Below are positions 6,408 to 14,204 of a stretch of 16,923 bases of DNA, in pieces. Under the pieces are notes generated by a model. The model was given only the letters and a program-made list of their open reading frames with translations, ran no database searches and was not told the origin of the DNA. Position 1 is the stretch's first letter, and each line of letters begins with the position of its first letter. The stretch is from an uncultured Marinilabiliaceae bacterium (GTDB taxonomy: Bacteria; Bacteroidota; Bacteroidia; Bacteroidales; Marinilabiliaceae), in assembly GCA_905235955.1 (NCBI GenBank), contig CAJONN010000034.1:1-16923 (forward strand), written 5' to 3'. The position numbers and the translations under genes are program-made.

Positions 6408-7427
6408 CTATACAACTTTATTCAGTTCAGTAAAAAATTGCCTCTCATTCTGCGCTATTTCGTGCAAGAGGCAAGAGAGGTCAGAATAGGTATATTGTTC
6501 GCCACTGCTACGTTTTTTGAACATACGAGCAGAGCGATATGCGAAGTCGCGCCACATGTCGCCTATTTGTGTCATTCGCTCTGAAAATTCGTTTAGCGTA
6601 TTCACTCCTGTCATCTGAGCAGCTTCTTGAAGGAATGCTGCATACATAAATCGGAATCCAGCACCGCCAGTGCCTATCTCTTCAAGCATACGAATAACTT
6701 GCGCCAAATTGAGTGCGGCACGGCGAGGTCCGAATTCATCTTCCCATTTGGTTATGCGCCTACTCAACAGCTCAATGCCATTGACACCTGCAAATGTTAC
6801 ACACTGTGGCTGCGATGTCATCCACCAACAGTTTTTATGTATCGCTTTTCGCACAAGCATAGGCATATCGGGCAGAGAATCAGGCACTTTATTTATCCAA
6901 TACATCTGACCTAAAAGCGGATATGTGCCACCCTTGGCAAAACGCACCTTCTGCAAGTCGCGAGGCAACAGACGCACCTTGGCATTTAGCATTGGGTCGC
7001 TAACTATATATTCGTTGCTCTGCTCATCTTTGCCAACTATGCAAATATTATGTCCATTGAAATGAAAACGATATTCAAACGGCATATATGGCAAATAATA
7101 CATACCAACAACACAACCTACGGGAATGCCATCGCTCAACAAAGCATCTAAATCTCTCATCGCATGGCTCTGAATTATATATCGGCGCATCGACGACTGC
7201 ATATTTAGCATTTTAGATATGCGCGAAAAGAGCATTCCGGGGAAGGTGCGAAACGATGTTACCGCCATGCCCGACATCTTTACGAAAGGCATGTGAGTAA
7301 AAAACAGACCATACGTCAGACCCAAAACCATTGGTTCTGAGAGTTTTATGCCATAATGATTGAGCATATTTACAATGACACCACTCTCGCAATGTGCTGA
7401 CTGCTTATGTTCGAATGTTATCTCCAT
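6408..7427 (-). CDS. BtrH N-terminal domain protein, probable acyltransferase (DUF4872-like C-terminus)
   Basis: The first 150 residues fit the BtrH_N domain, named for the butirosin enzyme that transfers an acyl group from a carrier protein to an amine. The hallmark AHCESG places a nucleophilic Cys at position 13, and His126 (FNGHNICIVG) with Asp144 (IVSDPM) complete a papain-like Cys-His-Asp set. The rest (about 160-339) is mainly helical and fits the DUF4872 tail that often follows BtrH_N. Length, 339 residues, is typical. Its start overlaps the preceding stop by one base (TAATG), so it is translationally coupled. Such genes recur in dialkylresorcinol/flexirubin clusters. My inference is that it moves a chain from the ACP onto an acceptor, possibly forming the ester to the resorcinol, but the substrate is unproven. 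Confidence 0.75.
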   Translation of the reverse strand: MEITFEHKQSAHCESGVIVNMLNHYGIKLSEPMVLGLTYGLFFTHMPFVKMSGMAVTSFRTFPGMLFSRISKMLNMQSSMRRYIIQSHAMRDLDALLSDGIPVGCVVGMYYLPYMPFEYRFHFNGHNICIVGKDEQSNEYIVSDPMLNAKVRLLPRDLQKVRFAKGGTYPLLGQMYWINKVPDSLPDMPMLVRKAIHKNCWWMTSQPQCVTFAGVNGIELLSRRITKWEDEFGPRRAALNLAQVIRMLEEIGTGGAGFRFMYAAFLQEAAQMTGVNTLNEFSERMTQIGDMWRDFAYRSARMFKKRSSGEQYTYSDLSCLLHEIAQNERQFFTELNKVV

Positions 7428-7831
7428 TATTGGTCGGTTTGAGGGAATGTTGTCAGTTCATCAACACTAATGCGCAGAGCATCAGCATATTTCAGCAAAA
7501 CAGATTCGTCGAGCTCAGCAAATTTATGAGGGTCGAGATGCTGACGAATTTTGCGCAACGAAATGCCCGTATAGCGCGAAAGAAGCTCTAAACTCATCAC
7601 ATTTTTGGCTGCATAATATTCAAGCAAACTTGTTTCGCCCAACTTTACACGCTCAAGAATCTCGGCACACTCTTCGTTGATATCATCCATAACGAAATCA
7701 AGAGCATCGTTTTTCACGCTCCACCCTGTGCTGGCTATCTGCTGATAACGTCCATTGTCGTCAACAGCATAATTTATTTCGCTATTTCCATTCAAATATT
7801 TTGAGTCTTGCGGAACATCTCCTACTTTCAT
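7427..7831 (-). CDS. Small HTH-like conserved protein between darB and the BtrH gene
   Basis: I do not recognise a named family. The 134-residue soluble protein (no signal, no membrane segment) has an acidic N-terminal half (DFVMDDINEECAEILERV, about 43-60). The C-terminal half, about residues 66-128, looks like a helix-turn-helix of the Xre/Cro type: EYYAAKNVMSLELLSRYTG then ISLRKIRQHL and LLKYADALRISVDEL. The ATG at 7831 lies 2 bases after the darB stop; a TTG three codons upstream would overlap darB and is less likely. Its place inside a coupled operon suggests a partner or local regulator of the pathway. An HTH-like fold used only for protein contacts, as in some carrier-binding adaptors, is equally possible. 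Confidence 0.65.
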   Translation of the reverse strand: MKVGDVPQDSKYLNGNSEINYAVDDNGRYQQIASTGWSVKNDALDFVMDDINEECAEILERVKLGETSLLEYYAAKNVMSLELLSRYTGISLRKIRQHLDPHKFAELDESVLLKYADALRISVDELTTFPQTDQ

Positions 7832-7833
7832 AA

Positions 7834-8976
7834 TCAACAAACTGTTAGCATTAAATGACAGAACGAAAAACGTGCACTCTCGGGCACCATAACCAATATT
7901 TTCTGACCTCGCTGCAACTTTCCGCTATGTAGCAAACCGTCAATCATAGCAAATGCTGATGCCGACGCAATATTGCCAATATGCGGAAGATTCAGAAACC
8001 AACGCTCCTCGGGTATGTAGAAATCAACCTCCTTCATCTTCTCCAAAATTCTATCTTTGAAATACATCGACGAGAGATGTGGCAAATACCAATCGACCTC
8101 ATCGGCAGTGAAATGATGTTTGCTTGCTACAGATAGCATTTGTTGGCAACCAAGCTCAACAATATTGCTACCGAGCAAACGTGTATCTTGCTTGACGGCA
8201 AACAGCGACTTTGACAGCCACTCTTGTTGCGGATACGATGCCCAACCATCAACGCCACCATCAGCATTGACTTCGCCACCAGCATACATACACGTTGGTT
8301 TTTCGTTGGCATACGATGTTATCTCTATCCAATCGATGCGAAGCGATGTTGCCGATGGCTTCGGTTCGGGCTGAAGCAACAATGCAAATGCGCCATCAGA
8401 GAGCATCCAGCGCAGAAACTCCTTGTTGAACGATAGCATCGGATCTGATGCCAAATCGTCTGTTGATATTGTTTCTGTCTGGAAATAAGAGGCTCTTAGC
8501 CAAGCTGAACTTCGCTCCGATGCAGAAACTACAGCATTGCGGCTATTGCCCAGTAGCACCGACATCTGAGCATATTTGAGTGCATCGACACCAGTGCAAC
8601 ACGAGCCTGCAAACGACACCACCTCGGCATCTCGTTGAGCCCGAAGTGCTCCGTGCACCATCACTCCGTGAGATGGAATAAGCTGCTCAGGCGTACTTGT
8701 TCCGCACGCATACAAATCAACATCTTCAGCACTCAAACCACTATCCGACAATAAGTTGCGAATAGAGTTAGCAGCAAGTTGCACATTTGTATGCGTTGCA
8801 TTTCCATTTTTATCCAATGCATAATAACGACTTACTATTCCATTTCGGCGCAAAACGATAGGGCGAGCGTGCGATGGCTTATTGTTTATCATGCCTAAAT
8901 ATTGCTCCATCTCATCGTTGGCAATAGGGGCATTAGGCAAGAACTTGCCAGTTCCTACTATATATGCATTGTTCAT
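7834..8976 (-). CDS. darB: DarB-like KAS III-type dialkylresorcinol condensing enzyme
   Basis: The 380-residue protein has a thiolase fold of KAS III type with an intact catalytic set: a Cys pair at 126-127 in GSCCTG, His300 in WYLPHLSS and Asn335 in HIGNIASAS. DarB enzymes join two beta-ketoacyl units head-to-head and cyclise them to a carboxycyclohexanedione, which DarA aromatises. The gene order darA-darB with a stop-start junction without a gap (TAG then ATG) is the standard diagnostic arrangement. A FabH role is less likely because of this partner and the diverged Cys motif (ACAGF in FabH). It acts in the cytoplasm, probably taking one chain from the ACP of the same operon. Which acyl chains it uses cannot be read from the sequence. 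Confidence 0.82.
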   Translation of the reverse strand: MNNAYIVGTGKFLPNAPIANDEMEQYLGMINNKPSHARPIVLRRNGIVSRYYALDKNGNATHTNVQLAANSIRNLLSDSGLSAEDVDLYACGTSTPEQLIPSHGVMVHGALRAQRDAEVVSFAGSCCTGVDALKYAQMSVLLGNSRNAVVSASERSSAWLRASYFQTETISTDDLASDPMLSFNKEFLRWMLSDGAFALLLQPEPKPSATSLRIDWIEITSYANEKPTCMYAGGEVNADGGVDGWASYPQQEWLSKSLFAVKQDTRLLGSNIVELGCQQMLSVASKHHFTADEVDWYLPHLSSMYFKDRILEKMKEVDFYIPEERWFLNLPHIGNIASASAFAMIDGLLHSGKLQRGQKILVMVPESARFSFCHLMLTVC

Positions 8977-9927
8977 CTATATTATTGTTTTTAGTTCTTT
9001 GCTCGAAAGGGTTGAGAGGTTTGTACAGTCGTTGATTCTATCTTGGCTAATGTGTCGAAACGGATATGTCAGATAAAAAAATAGGCTTACAAATGGCGAG
9101 ACGATATAGAGCACAACAACAAGATATGCAGCAAAAAGCATTAGCCACTTCCGCCTCCTCAGATCGCCACTTTCGCCTTTTCTGCGAATAAAATTAGCCC
9201 AAAGTCCGAATATCCGATGTCCTATCTTCTCTATGAAAATCACTCCCGGCTTATATTCTATTGCATTGGCTGTCAGCAGTTTGCTTTGCAAATTATCATA
9301 GTTATCAGCCTCAACAGCTTTGCCTATTATCAGTCCAAAGCGTGCACTCTGAGCAATGTCGCTATGCGAGACACCTGAATGTGGCAACAAGAGCGACTTC
9401 TCTTTTTTGCCATAAAACAACCACCTAATTATTGTAAGCACACTTACCAAATTGGCTGCCGGATCTTGCAAAACTATATGCCCAACCAACGTACCGCCAA
9501 TATCGCTAATATATTTACGAATTTTACGCGCAGTCATGAGCCACATATTGCGGCAGCCATTGACAAACACTATTTTCCGACCTCGCAAATAGTCTTGCAC
9601 ATCGCTATCGAGAAAAAACGATTGCAACGGAAGCGATGGCGACAAATACCACGACTGACCAGCAACTACAACCAAATCAGCATCTTGTACGTCTGAAAAA
9701 TCTATTTTACTAATTCCAGAAACAGGTATTCCAAGACGAACCTCAGGGAAAACATCGAAAAATGCATATTTATCCCACGGAAAAGGGTATTTGTGAAGTG
9801 GTTCTATTGGCTTGTAATGCACTTTGATATTTTCGCCTTGCATTGCCGAACAGATATTTTTAGCAATATCTAATGTCTGTCCGCTTTGTGTATAATAGAA
9901 CACAACTACATTTTTAGCTCTACTCAC
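8977..9927 (-). CDS. darA: DarA-like flavodoxin-fold dialkylresorcinol aromatase
   Basis: The N-terminal part is a flavodoxin-like domain: beta strand NVVVFYYTQSGQT with the FMN phosphate loop at 12-18, and loops near AGQSWYLSP (89-97) and FVNGCRNMW (121-129) where flavin-contacting residues lie. A hydrophobic segment at about 261-290 with a basic RRRK before it anchors the C-terminus in the membrane. Length (316) fits DarA, the flavin enzyme that oxidises the DarB product to a 2,5-dialkylresorcinol. The start is GTG; no in-frame ATG precedes the first strand. It is the first gene of the operon and directly abuts darB. A T-rich hairpin sits only 7 bases upstream of the start, which is unusual for an operon head and suggests attenuation. 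Confidence 0.78.
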   Translation of the reverse strand: MSRAKNVVVFYYTQSGQTLDIAKNICSAMQGENIKVHYKPIEPLHKYPFPWDKYAFFDVFPEVRLGIPVSGISKIDFSDVQDADLVVVAGQSWYLSPSLPLQSFFLDSDVQDYLRGRKIVFVNGCRNMWLMTARKIRKYISDIGGTLVGHIVLQDPAANLVSVLTIIRWLFYGKKEKSLLLPHSGVSHSDIAQSARFGLIIGKAVEADNYDNLQSKLLTANAIEYKPGVIFIEKIGHRIFGLWANFIRRKGESGDLRRRKWLMLFAAYLVVVLYIVSPFVSLFFYLTYPFRHISQDRINDCTNLSTLSSKELKTII

Positions 9928-9934
9928 GCTAATG

Positions 9935-9983
9935 AAAAAAATGAAGTTTCATAGCTACACACACATGGTGCAACTATGAAACT
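9935..9983 (-). terminator. Terminator-like hairpin in the darA leader (terminator or attenuator)
   Basis: AGTTTCATAG (9945-9954) pairs perfectly with CTATGAAACT (9974-9983) around a 19-base loop; on the minus strand TCA and seven T follow. It may end the transcript of the secreted-protein gene 90 bases upstream. Since the T run ends 7 bases before the darA GTG, no promoter fits between, so darA RNA must contain the hairpin or start within it. Confidence 0.65.
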
Positions 9984-10070
9984 GATTATTATTGTATGTT
10001 TATTTCAACGTCAGCGTCATTTATCTCCGACACAGATTCCTAACTATTGCGTTACAGATTTCTTATTTGT

Positions 10071-10625
10071 TTATTTTCCCTTCTTGATAAGAGAAGCAAG
10101 ACTTTCGGCAAGTTCCTCATAGGCATTTATTCTTCGTTTCTCGTTGCCATATCCGCATCCACCTACGCCATCAATATAAATCACTGCTATAGGCTCTACC
10201 TGACCTTTTTTATATATTTCAACATTACCATATAAGTGCGCATCGCCAGCACCAAAACCTACTACAACTGCTAAAGCGGTAACGCCATAGTTGAAATTTT
10301 TTACTTTTATAACTATTTCATATTCAGCATCATCACCAACAGATGCTTTTATATATTTCTGCTTTTTATTGAAACGATTTAGAAATGTATCTTCAGCTCG
10401 TTTTATTTCTGAGTCATAGTCGCGCACCCAATCTTCGCCACGCTCTTGCAGATATTCATTTATCTCTTTACCCTCTATTGTGCTATGAGAATAATCCCAA
10501 CGAACAACGGCACTGCTTACAGAGCCTTTAAAGACACTCACCGAGCCTTTGAGAATGGTCAAATCATCGGCAAAGCAAAATACAGTACTTACAAGTGCTA
10601 CAATTATAGCTACAATTTTTTTCAT
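10071..10625 (-). CDS. Small secreted protein of unknown function, possible paralogue of 945-1433
   Basis: I do not recognise the family. The 184-residue protein starts with a signal peptide (MKKIVAIIVALVSTVFCFA, cleavage near residue 19; the Cys at 17 has no proper lipobox context), so it is exported. Residues 22-45 (ILKGSVSVFKGSV...WDYS) resemble residues 24-44 of the secreted protein at 945-1433; both continue with a Lys/Glu-rich helix, a strand-rich middle and a basic end. The central segment FNYGVTALAVVVGFGAGDA is glycine-rich and hydrophobic and has no counterpart in the shorter protein. The ATG at 10625 is the only sensible start. It stands alone between the secDF terminator and the darA leader hairpin. 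A link with the pigment operon is positional only. Confidence 0.7.
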   Translation of the reverse strand: MKKIVAIIVALVSTVFCFADDLTILKGSVSVFKGSVSSAVVRWDYSHSTIEGKEINEYLQERGEDWVRDYDSEIKRAEDTFLNRFNKKQKYIKASVGDDAEYEIVIKVKNFNYGVTALAVVVGFGAGDAHLYGNVEIYKKGQVEPIAVIYIDGVGGCGYGNEKRRINAYEELAESLASLIKKGK

Positions 10626-10837
10626 AAATAAATATTTTTAGAACGTCTCTTCTTTGCAGAGATTATGCAAGCCATAAAGAATAAGGTATTCACATTAGCG
10701 TTTTTCATAAATGGCACACAAAAGAAAAGAAAAAAACACAAACAAACAATATTTGCAGTGTTATTTTTGAACGATGACCACACCGTAGCAGATATTTTGA
10801 TAAGATAGATATATCAGAACCATCTTTATAATAAACA

Positions 10838-10867
10838 AAAGCAGCACCACTTTCATGATGCTGCTTT
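10838..10867 (-). terminator. Rho-independent terminator of secDF
   Basis: AAAGCAGCA (10838-10846) and TGCTGCTTT (10859-10867) form a perfect 9-bp stem with a 12-base loop; the minus strand continues with TGTTTATTAT. It lies 26 bases after the secDF stop codon and ends that single-gene transcript. Confidence 0.85.
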
Positions 10868-10893
10868 GTTTAGTTTATAAAAGAGATATCTCT

Positions 10894-13869
10894 TTACTTC
10901 TTATTTCTGTTCATAATGTCGTGAGCAAGAGGAGTAGCAAGCAACATTGATGAGAATGTACCAATGAAGATACCTACTGTCATTGCAAAGACAAAACCAC
11001 GAATTACTTCACCGCCAAAGAGCAAGATAACTATAAGTGTTACGAGTGTAGTAACTGAGGTGTTGATTGTACGACCCAATGTAGAATTGAGGGCGCGGTT
11101 CATCACGCTCTTTGCATCGGCATTAGGATTGAGGTTGAACATCTCACGTATGCGGTCAAAGATAACCACAGTGTTGTTGATTGAGTAACCTACAATAGTA
11201 AGTATGGCTGCAACAAACGACTGATCTATCTCCATAGAGAATGGCATTACTGAGTAGAATATAGAGAAGATGCCAAGTGTGAAGATTACGTCGTGAGAAA
11301 GCGCTACTACTGCACTGAAGCCGTATGCCCAATTGCGGAAGCGGAAGAAGATGTAGAGGAACATTACGATGAGCGAGAATACTATTGCGTATACGGCTTT
11401 CTCAGTAATGTCTGATGCCATAGTTGGTCCTACTTTCTGCGAACTCATGCGGTAGTTGGCAAGGAAGGCGTCTTTGCTTGTACCCTCTGGGAGGAAGTTC
11501 TTCACACCTTCATAGAGCTTTGCCTCTATCTCTTCTTGTGCATTTTCATCGGTGTTGCTAACGCCATAGTTGGTAGCTATGCGCACTTGGTTGTCGTTGC
11601 CGTAGGTTTTTACCTCTACATTAGCACCATCAAACTGCTGATAGAGCGAGTTTTGTACATCAACTGACGAGATGGTATTGTCAAAGCGAACTACAAAAAC
11701 TTGTCCACCAGTAAAGTCGATGCCTTTGCTCAAGCCTCGTGTAGCAAGTGAGCCGATGCAAGTAAGCATTACGATGCTAACAACTATGTAGTATATCTTT
11801 TTCTTACCAAGGAAGTCGACATTGACGCCTTCCATAAAGTGCTCAGTGAAGCGAGTGCTAAATTTGATATTATCATCATTCTTAGCCCAACGCTCAATTA
11901 CCATACGGCTAAGGAACACTGCTGTGAAGAATGATGACACAACACCTATCATAAGTGTGGTAGCAAAACCTTTGATTGGACCTGTACCAAATACAAAGAG
12001 GATAAGTGCGGTAAGGAATGTTGTAACGTTGGCATCGACTATGGCCGACAATGCGTTGCCATAACCAGCAGTGATTGCGTTGAGCGAATTTTTGCCACTA
12101 CGCATCTCTTCACGTATACGTTCAAAGATAATCACGTTGGCATCGACTGCTGTACCAATGGTAAGCACAATACCTGCGATACCCGGCAATGTGAGCACTG
12201 CACCAAACGATGCAAGCACACCAGCGAGGAAGAAGAGGTTGGCAATAAGTGCAAGGTCAGCAGTTATACCAGCTTTGAAGCCATAGTATACAACCATGTA
12301 AACGAGCACTACGATAAATGCGAAGAGGAACGACCACAAGCCACTTTCGATAGCTTCTTGACCAAGCGATGGACCAACAACGTTGTCTTCTACGATAGTT
12401 GCTGGAGCAGGCAGTTTACCTGATTTGAGCACGTTGGCCAAGTCTTGTGCCTCTTCTGGTGTAAAGTTACCAGTGATGCTACTTGAGCCACCTGTTATTT
12501 CACTATTTACGTTAGGGAAGCTATATACATAGCCATCAAGAACAATAGCGATAGAGCGGTCGATGTTGGCTTTGGTGAGCTGAGCCCATATACGTGTACC
12601 TTCAGAGTTCATGTTCATAGACACTTCGTATGAAGAGCCTCTTTCTGATACGTTAGCTTTAGCGTTGGTGATAACGTCACCCTCAAGTGGTGCACGACCT
12701 TTGTTTGAGGTAGCTTTGATAGCTATAAGCTGATAAACTTGCTCTTTAGGGCTAATAGGTGTTTGGAAGTAAGGCTGAGCTTGTGCGCCAGTCAGAGGCT
12801 TCACAGTCCACATAAGTTTGAGGTCGCGAGGCAAAATGCGACGTACTTTATCGCTATTCAGATAGTCGTTGATAATGTTCATATCTTTGCTCAATGCCAT
12901 ACCAACAACTGGTCCGTAGCCGGCTGGTGTGAGGTGCAGATATGTAGCAAGCGACTTAACTTCAGTGTGGTTTTGCTGCACAGCAGTAGAGTCAACGCCT
13001 GACTCTGCGAGGAGTTCGTCAACGCTACTATTCTTTGTAGTGTCAGCTTCAACGGCAACGGTGCTATCAGCTTCAGCAGCTACGCTAACTATTTCGCGTG
13101 TAGCAGCATCAGCATCTATTATAGCCTGAAGTATTTCGTCATTTTTGTATGTTTCCCAAAATTCGAGGCTTGCAGTACCCTGAAGGAGTTTGCGCACACG
13201 AGCAGGCTCGGTAACGCCCGGAAGCTCAACAAGTATACGACCTGCTTTATCTTTGAGGCGCTGAATGTTTGGTTGTGCTACGCCAAAACGGTCGATACGA
13301 GTACGGAGTACGTTGAATGCGTTCTGAATGGCAGCTTCAGTTTCGTCTTGTAGTTTGCTTATTACCTCAGAGTTTGACATATCAAGAGTGATGCGGTCTT
13401 TGAGGTCGACGGTTGAGAAGATTGTTGAAAGCTGACCGTTGGGATTAACTTTTTCAAATTCTGCACGGAAGATGTTGAGGAAGTCTTCGTTAGCTCCTTC
13501 ATTTTCGCGAGCTATAGCGTTGTCCATAGCCTGCACAAAGGTAGGGTCGGTGCTATAATTGGAAAGTGCCTTGACGATGTCTGATACTTTAACCTCAAGA
13601 ATAAGGTTCATACCACCCTTCAGGTCGAGTCCGAAATTGATTTCGTTGCTCTTACATTCCATGTAGGTATATTCCTTGAGGAAGAGGAAGTTGTAGACTG
13701 GTTCATTGGCTATGGAGTCGAGGTAAGCCGCCTCCTTCTGAGCGTCGCCATTGGCGAAGGCCTTAGCGTCGCTCTCCACACTGCGTGTGAAGTAAGTAAA
13801 CGAAAGTTGGTACAAACATACTAAGGCCAAAATTATGGCAAATGCTCGTACAAAGCCCTTGTTCTGCAT
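10894..13869 (-). CDS. secDF: Fused protein translocase subunit SecDF
   Basis: The 991-residue protein joins SecD and SecF, the proton-driven helper of the SecYEG export channel in the inner membrane. The SecD half has the N-terminal membrane segment (7-25), the motif GLDLKGG (80-86), large periplasmic P1 region, and the conserved membrane segment AGIVLTIGTAVDANVIIFERIREE that carries the proton-pathway Asp. The SecF half begins near residue 680 and has GIDFTGG near 715 and SINNTVVIFDRIRE further on. An Ala/Thr/Val-rich low-complexity insert near 250-295 (about ADSTVAVEADTTKNSSVDEL) is typical of Bacteroidota SecDF. It has its own -7 box and terminator and is a housekeeping gene unrelated by function to its neighbours. 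Confidence 0.97.
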   Translation of the reverse strand: MQNKGFVRAFAIILALVCLYQLSFTYFTRSVESDAKAFANGDAQKEAAYLDSIANEPVYNFLFLKEYTYMECKSNEINFGLDLKGGMNLILEVKVSDIVKALSNYSTDPTFVQAMDNAIARENEGANEDFLNIFRAEFEKVNPNGQLSTIFSTVDLKDRITLDMSNSEVISKLQDETEAAIQNAFNVLRTRIDRFGVAQPNIQRLKDKAGRILVELPGVTEPARVRKLLQGTASLEFWETYKNDEILQAIIDADAATREIVSVAAEADSTVAVEADTTKNSSVDELLAESGVDSTAVQQNHTEVKSLATYLHLTPAGYGPVVGMALSKDMNIINDYLNSDKVRRILPRDLKLMWTVKPLTGAQAQPYFQTPISPKEQVYQLIAIKATSNKGRAPLEGDVITNAKANVSERGSSYEVSMNMNSEGTRIWAQLTKANIDRSIAIVLDGYVYSFPNVNSEITGGSSSITGNFTPEEAQDLANVLKSGKLPAPATIVEDNVVGPSLGQEAIESGLWSFLFAFIVVLVYMVVYYGFKAGITADLALIANLFFLAGVLASFGAVLTLPGIAGIVLTIGTAVDANVIIFERIREEMRSGKNSLNAITAGYGNALSAIVDANVTTFLTALILFVFGTGPIKGFATTLMIGVVSSFFTAVFLSRMVIERWAKNDDNIKFSTRFTEHFMEGVNVDFLGKKKIYYIVVSIVMLTCIGSLATRGLSKGIDFTGGQVFVVRFDNTISSVDVQNSLYQQFDGANVEVKTYGNDNQVRIATNYGVSNTDENAQEEIEAKLYEGVKNFLPEGTSKDAFLANYRMSSQKVGPTMASDITEKAVYAIVFSLIVMFLYIFFRFRNWAYGFSAVVALSHDVIFTLGIFSIFYSVMPFSMEIDQSFVAAILTIVGYSINNTVVIFDRIREMFNLNPNADAKSVMNRALNSTLGRTINTSVTTLVTLIVILLFGGEVIRGFVFAMTVGIFIGTFSSMLLATPLAHDIMNRNKK

Positions 13870-13951
13870 TTTTAATCTGTATTTATTATTTTTTTATTAT
13901 TTCACTTTGTTATGCGACAGTACTAAAACATAATGGTGTGCATAATGCGCG

Positions 13952-13959
13952 CAAAGGTA
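13952..13959 (-). promoter_or_regulatory. -7 promoter box of secDF
   Basis: The minus strand reads TACCTTTGCGC, a perfect TAnnTTTG box with the trailing C often seen in this phylum. It is about 83 bases before the secDF ATG. A clean -33 TTG at the expected 19-21 base spacing is not visible. Confidence 0.6.
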
Positions 13960-14030
13960 CTTTTTTTTATTCAAAAATTGCGAGGCACATTTAATATTTT
14001 TAAATATAGCTACGGCTATTTCTTAAAAAT

Positions 14031-14165
14031 GATTTTTTATTGCTTAGCTCAAACAAGAATTGTTTCAAACGCTACGATGATTTTTCTTTACGCTCCGTAC
14101 CAAAGGCACAGATGCGAGTGTAAAAATCGGGATTCGTACTAATTGTTGAAAGCAATTTGTTGATT
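14031..14165 (+). repeat. Degenerate copy C of the MITE-like element
   Basis: This lies in the 335-base gene-free gap between secDF and the ammonia-lyase gene (13870-14204), which otherwise holds the secDF promoter. It follows the inner part of copy B (about 3949-4060) in the same orientation: GCTTAGCTCAAACA for GCTTCGCTCAAACA, CTACGATGAT for CTACGATAAT, GCGAGTGTAAAAATCGGGA for GCGAGGTGAAAATCGAG, and ATTGTTGAAAGCAATTTGTTG near its end. Terminal repeats are not recognisable, so the copy is old and partial. Confidence 0.6.
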
Positions 14166-14204
14166 AAAGTATCGCCCCTTTAGAACTTATGCCTTTTCTC
14201 CGTC

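Noticed and set aside
7832..7840. TTG start at 7840 for the HTH-like protein
   Set aside because: It overlaps darB; the ATG at 7831 is a better codon with a 2-base gap.
10646..10662. Short hairpin TCTCT/AGAGA before the secreted protein gene at 10625
   Set aside because: A 5-bp stem in AT-rich DNA is too weak to call a regulatory element.
14165..14177. AAAGTATCGCC as a terminal repeat of copy C
   Set aside because: It resembles the terminus but is in the wrong orientation for that end and only about nine bases match.
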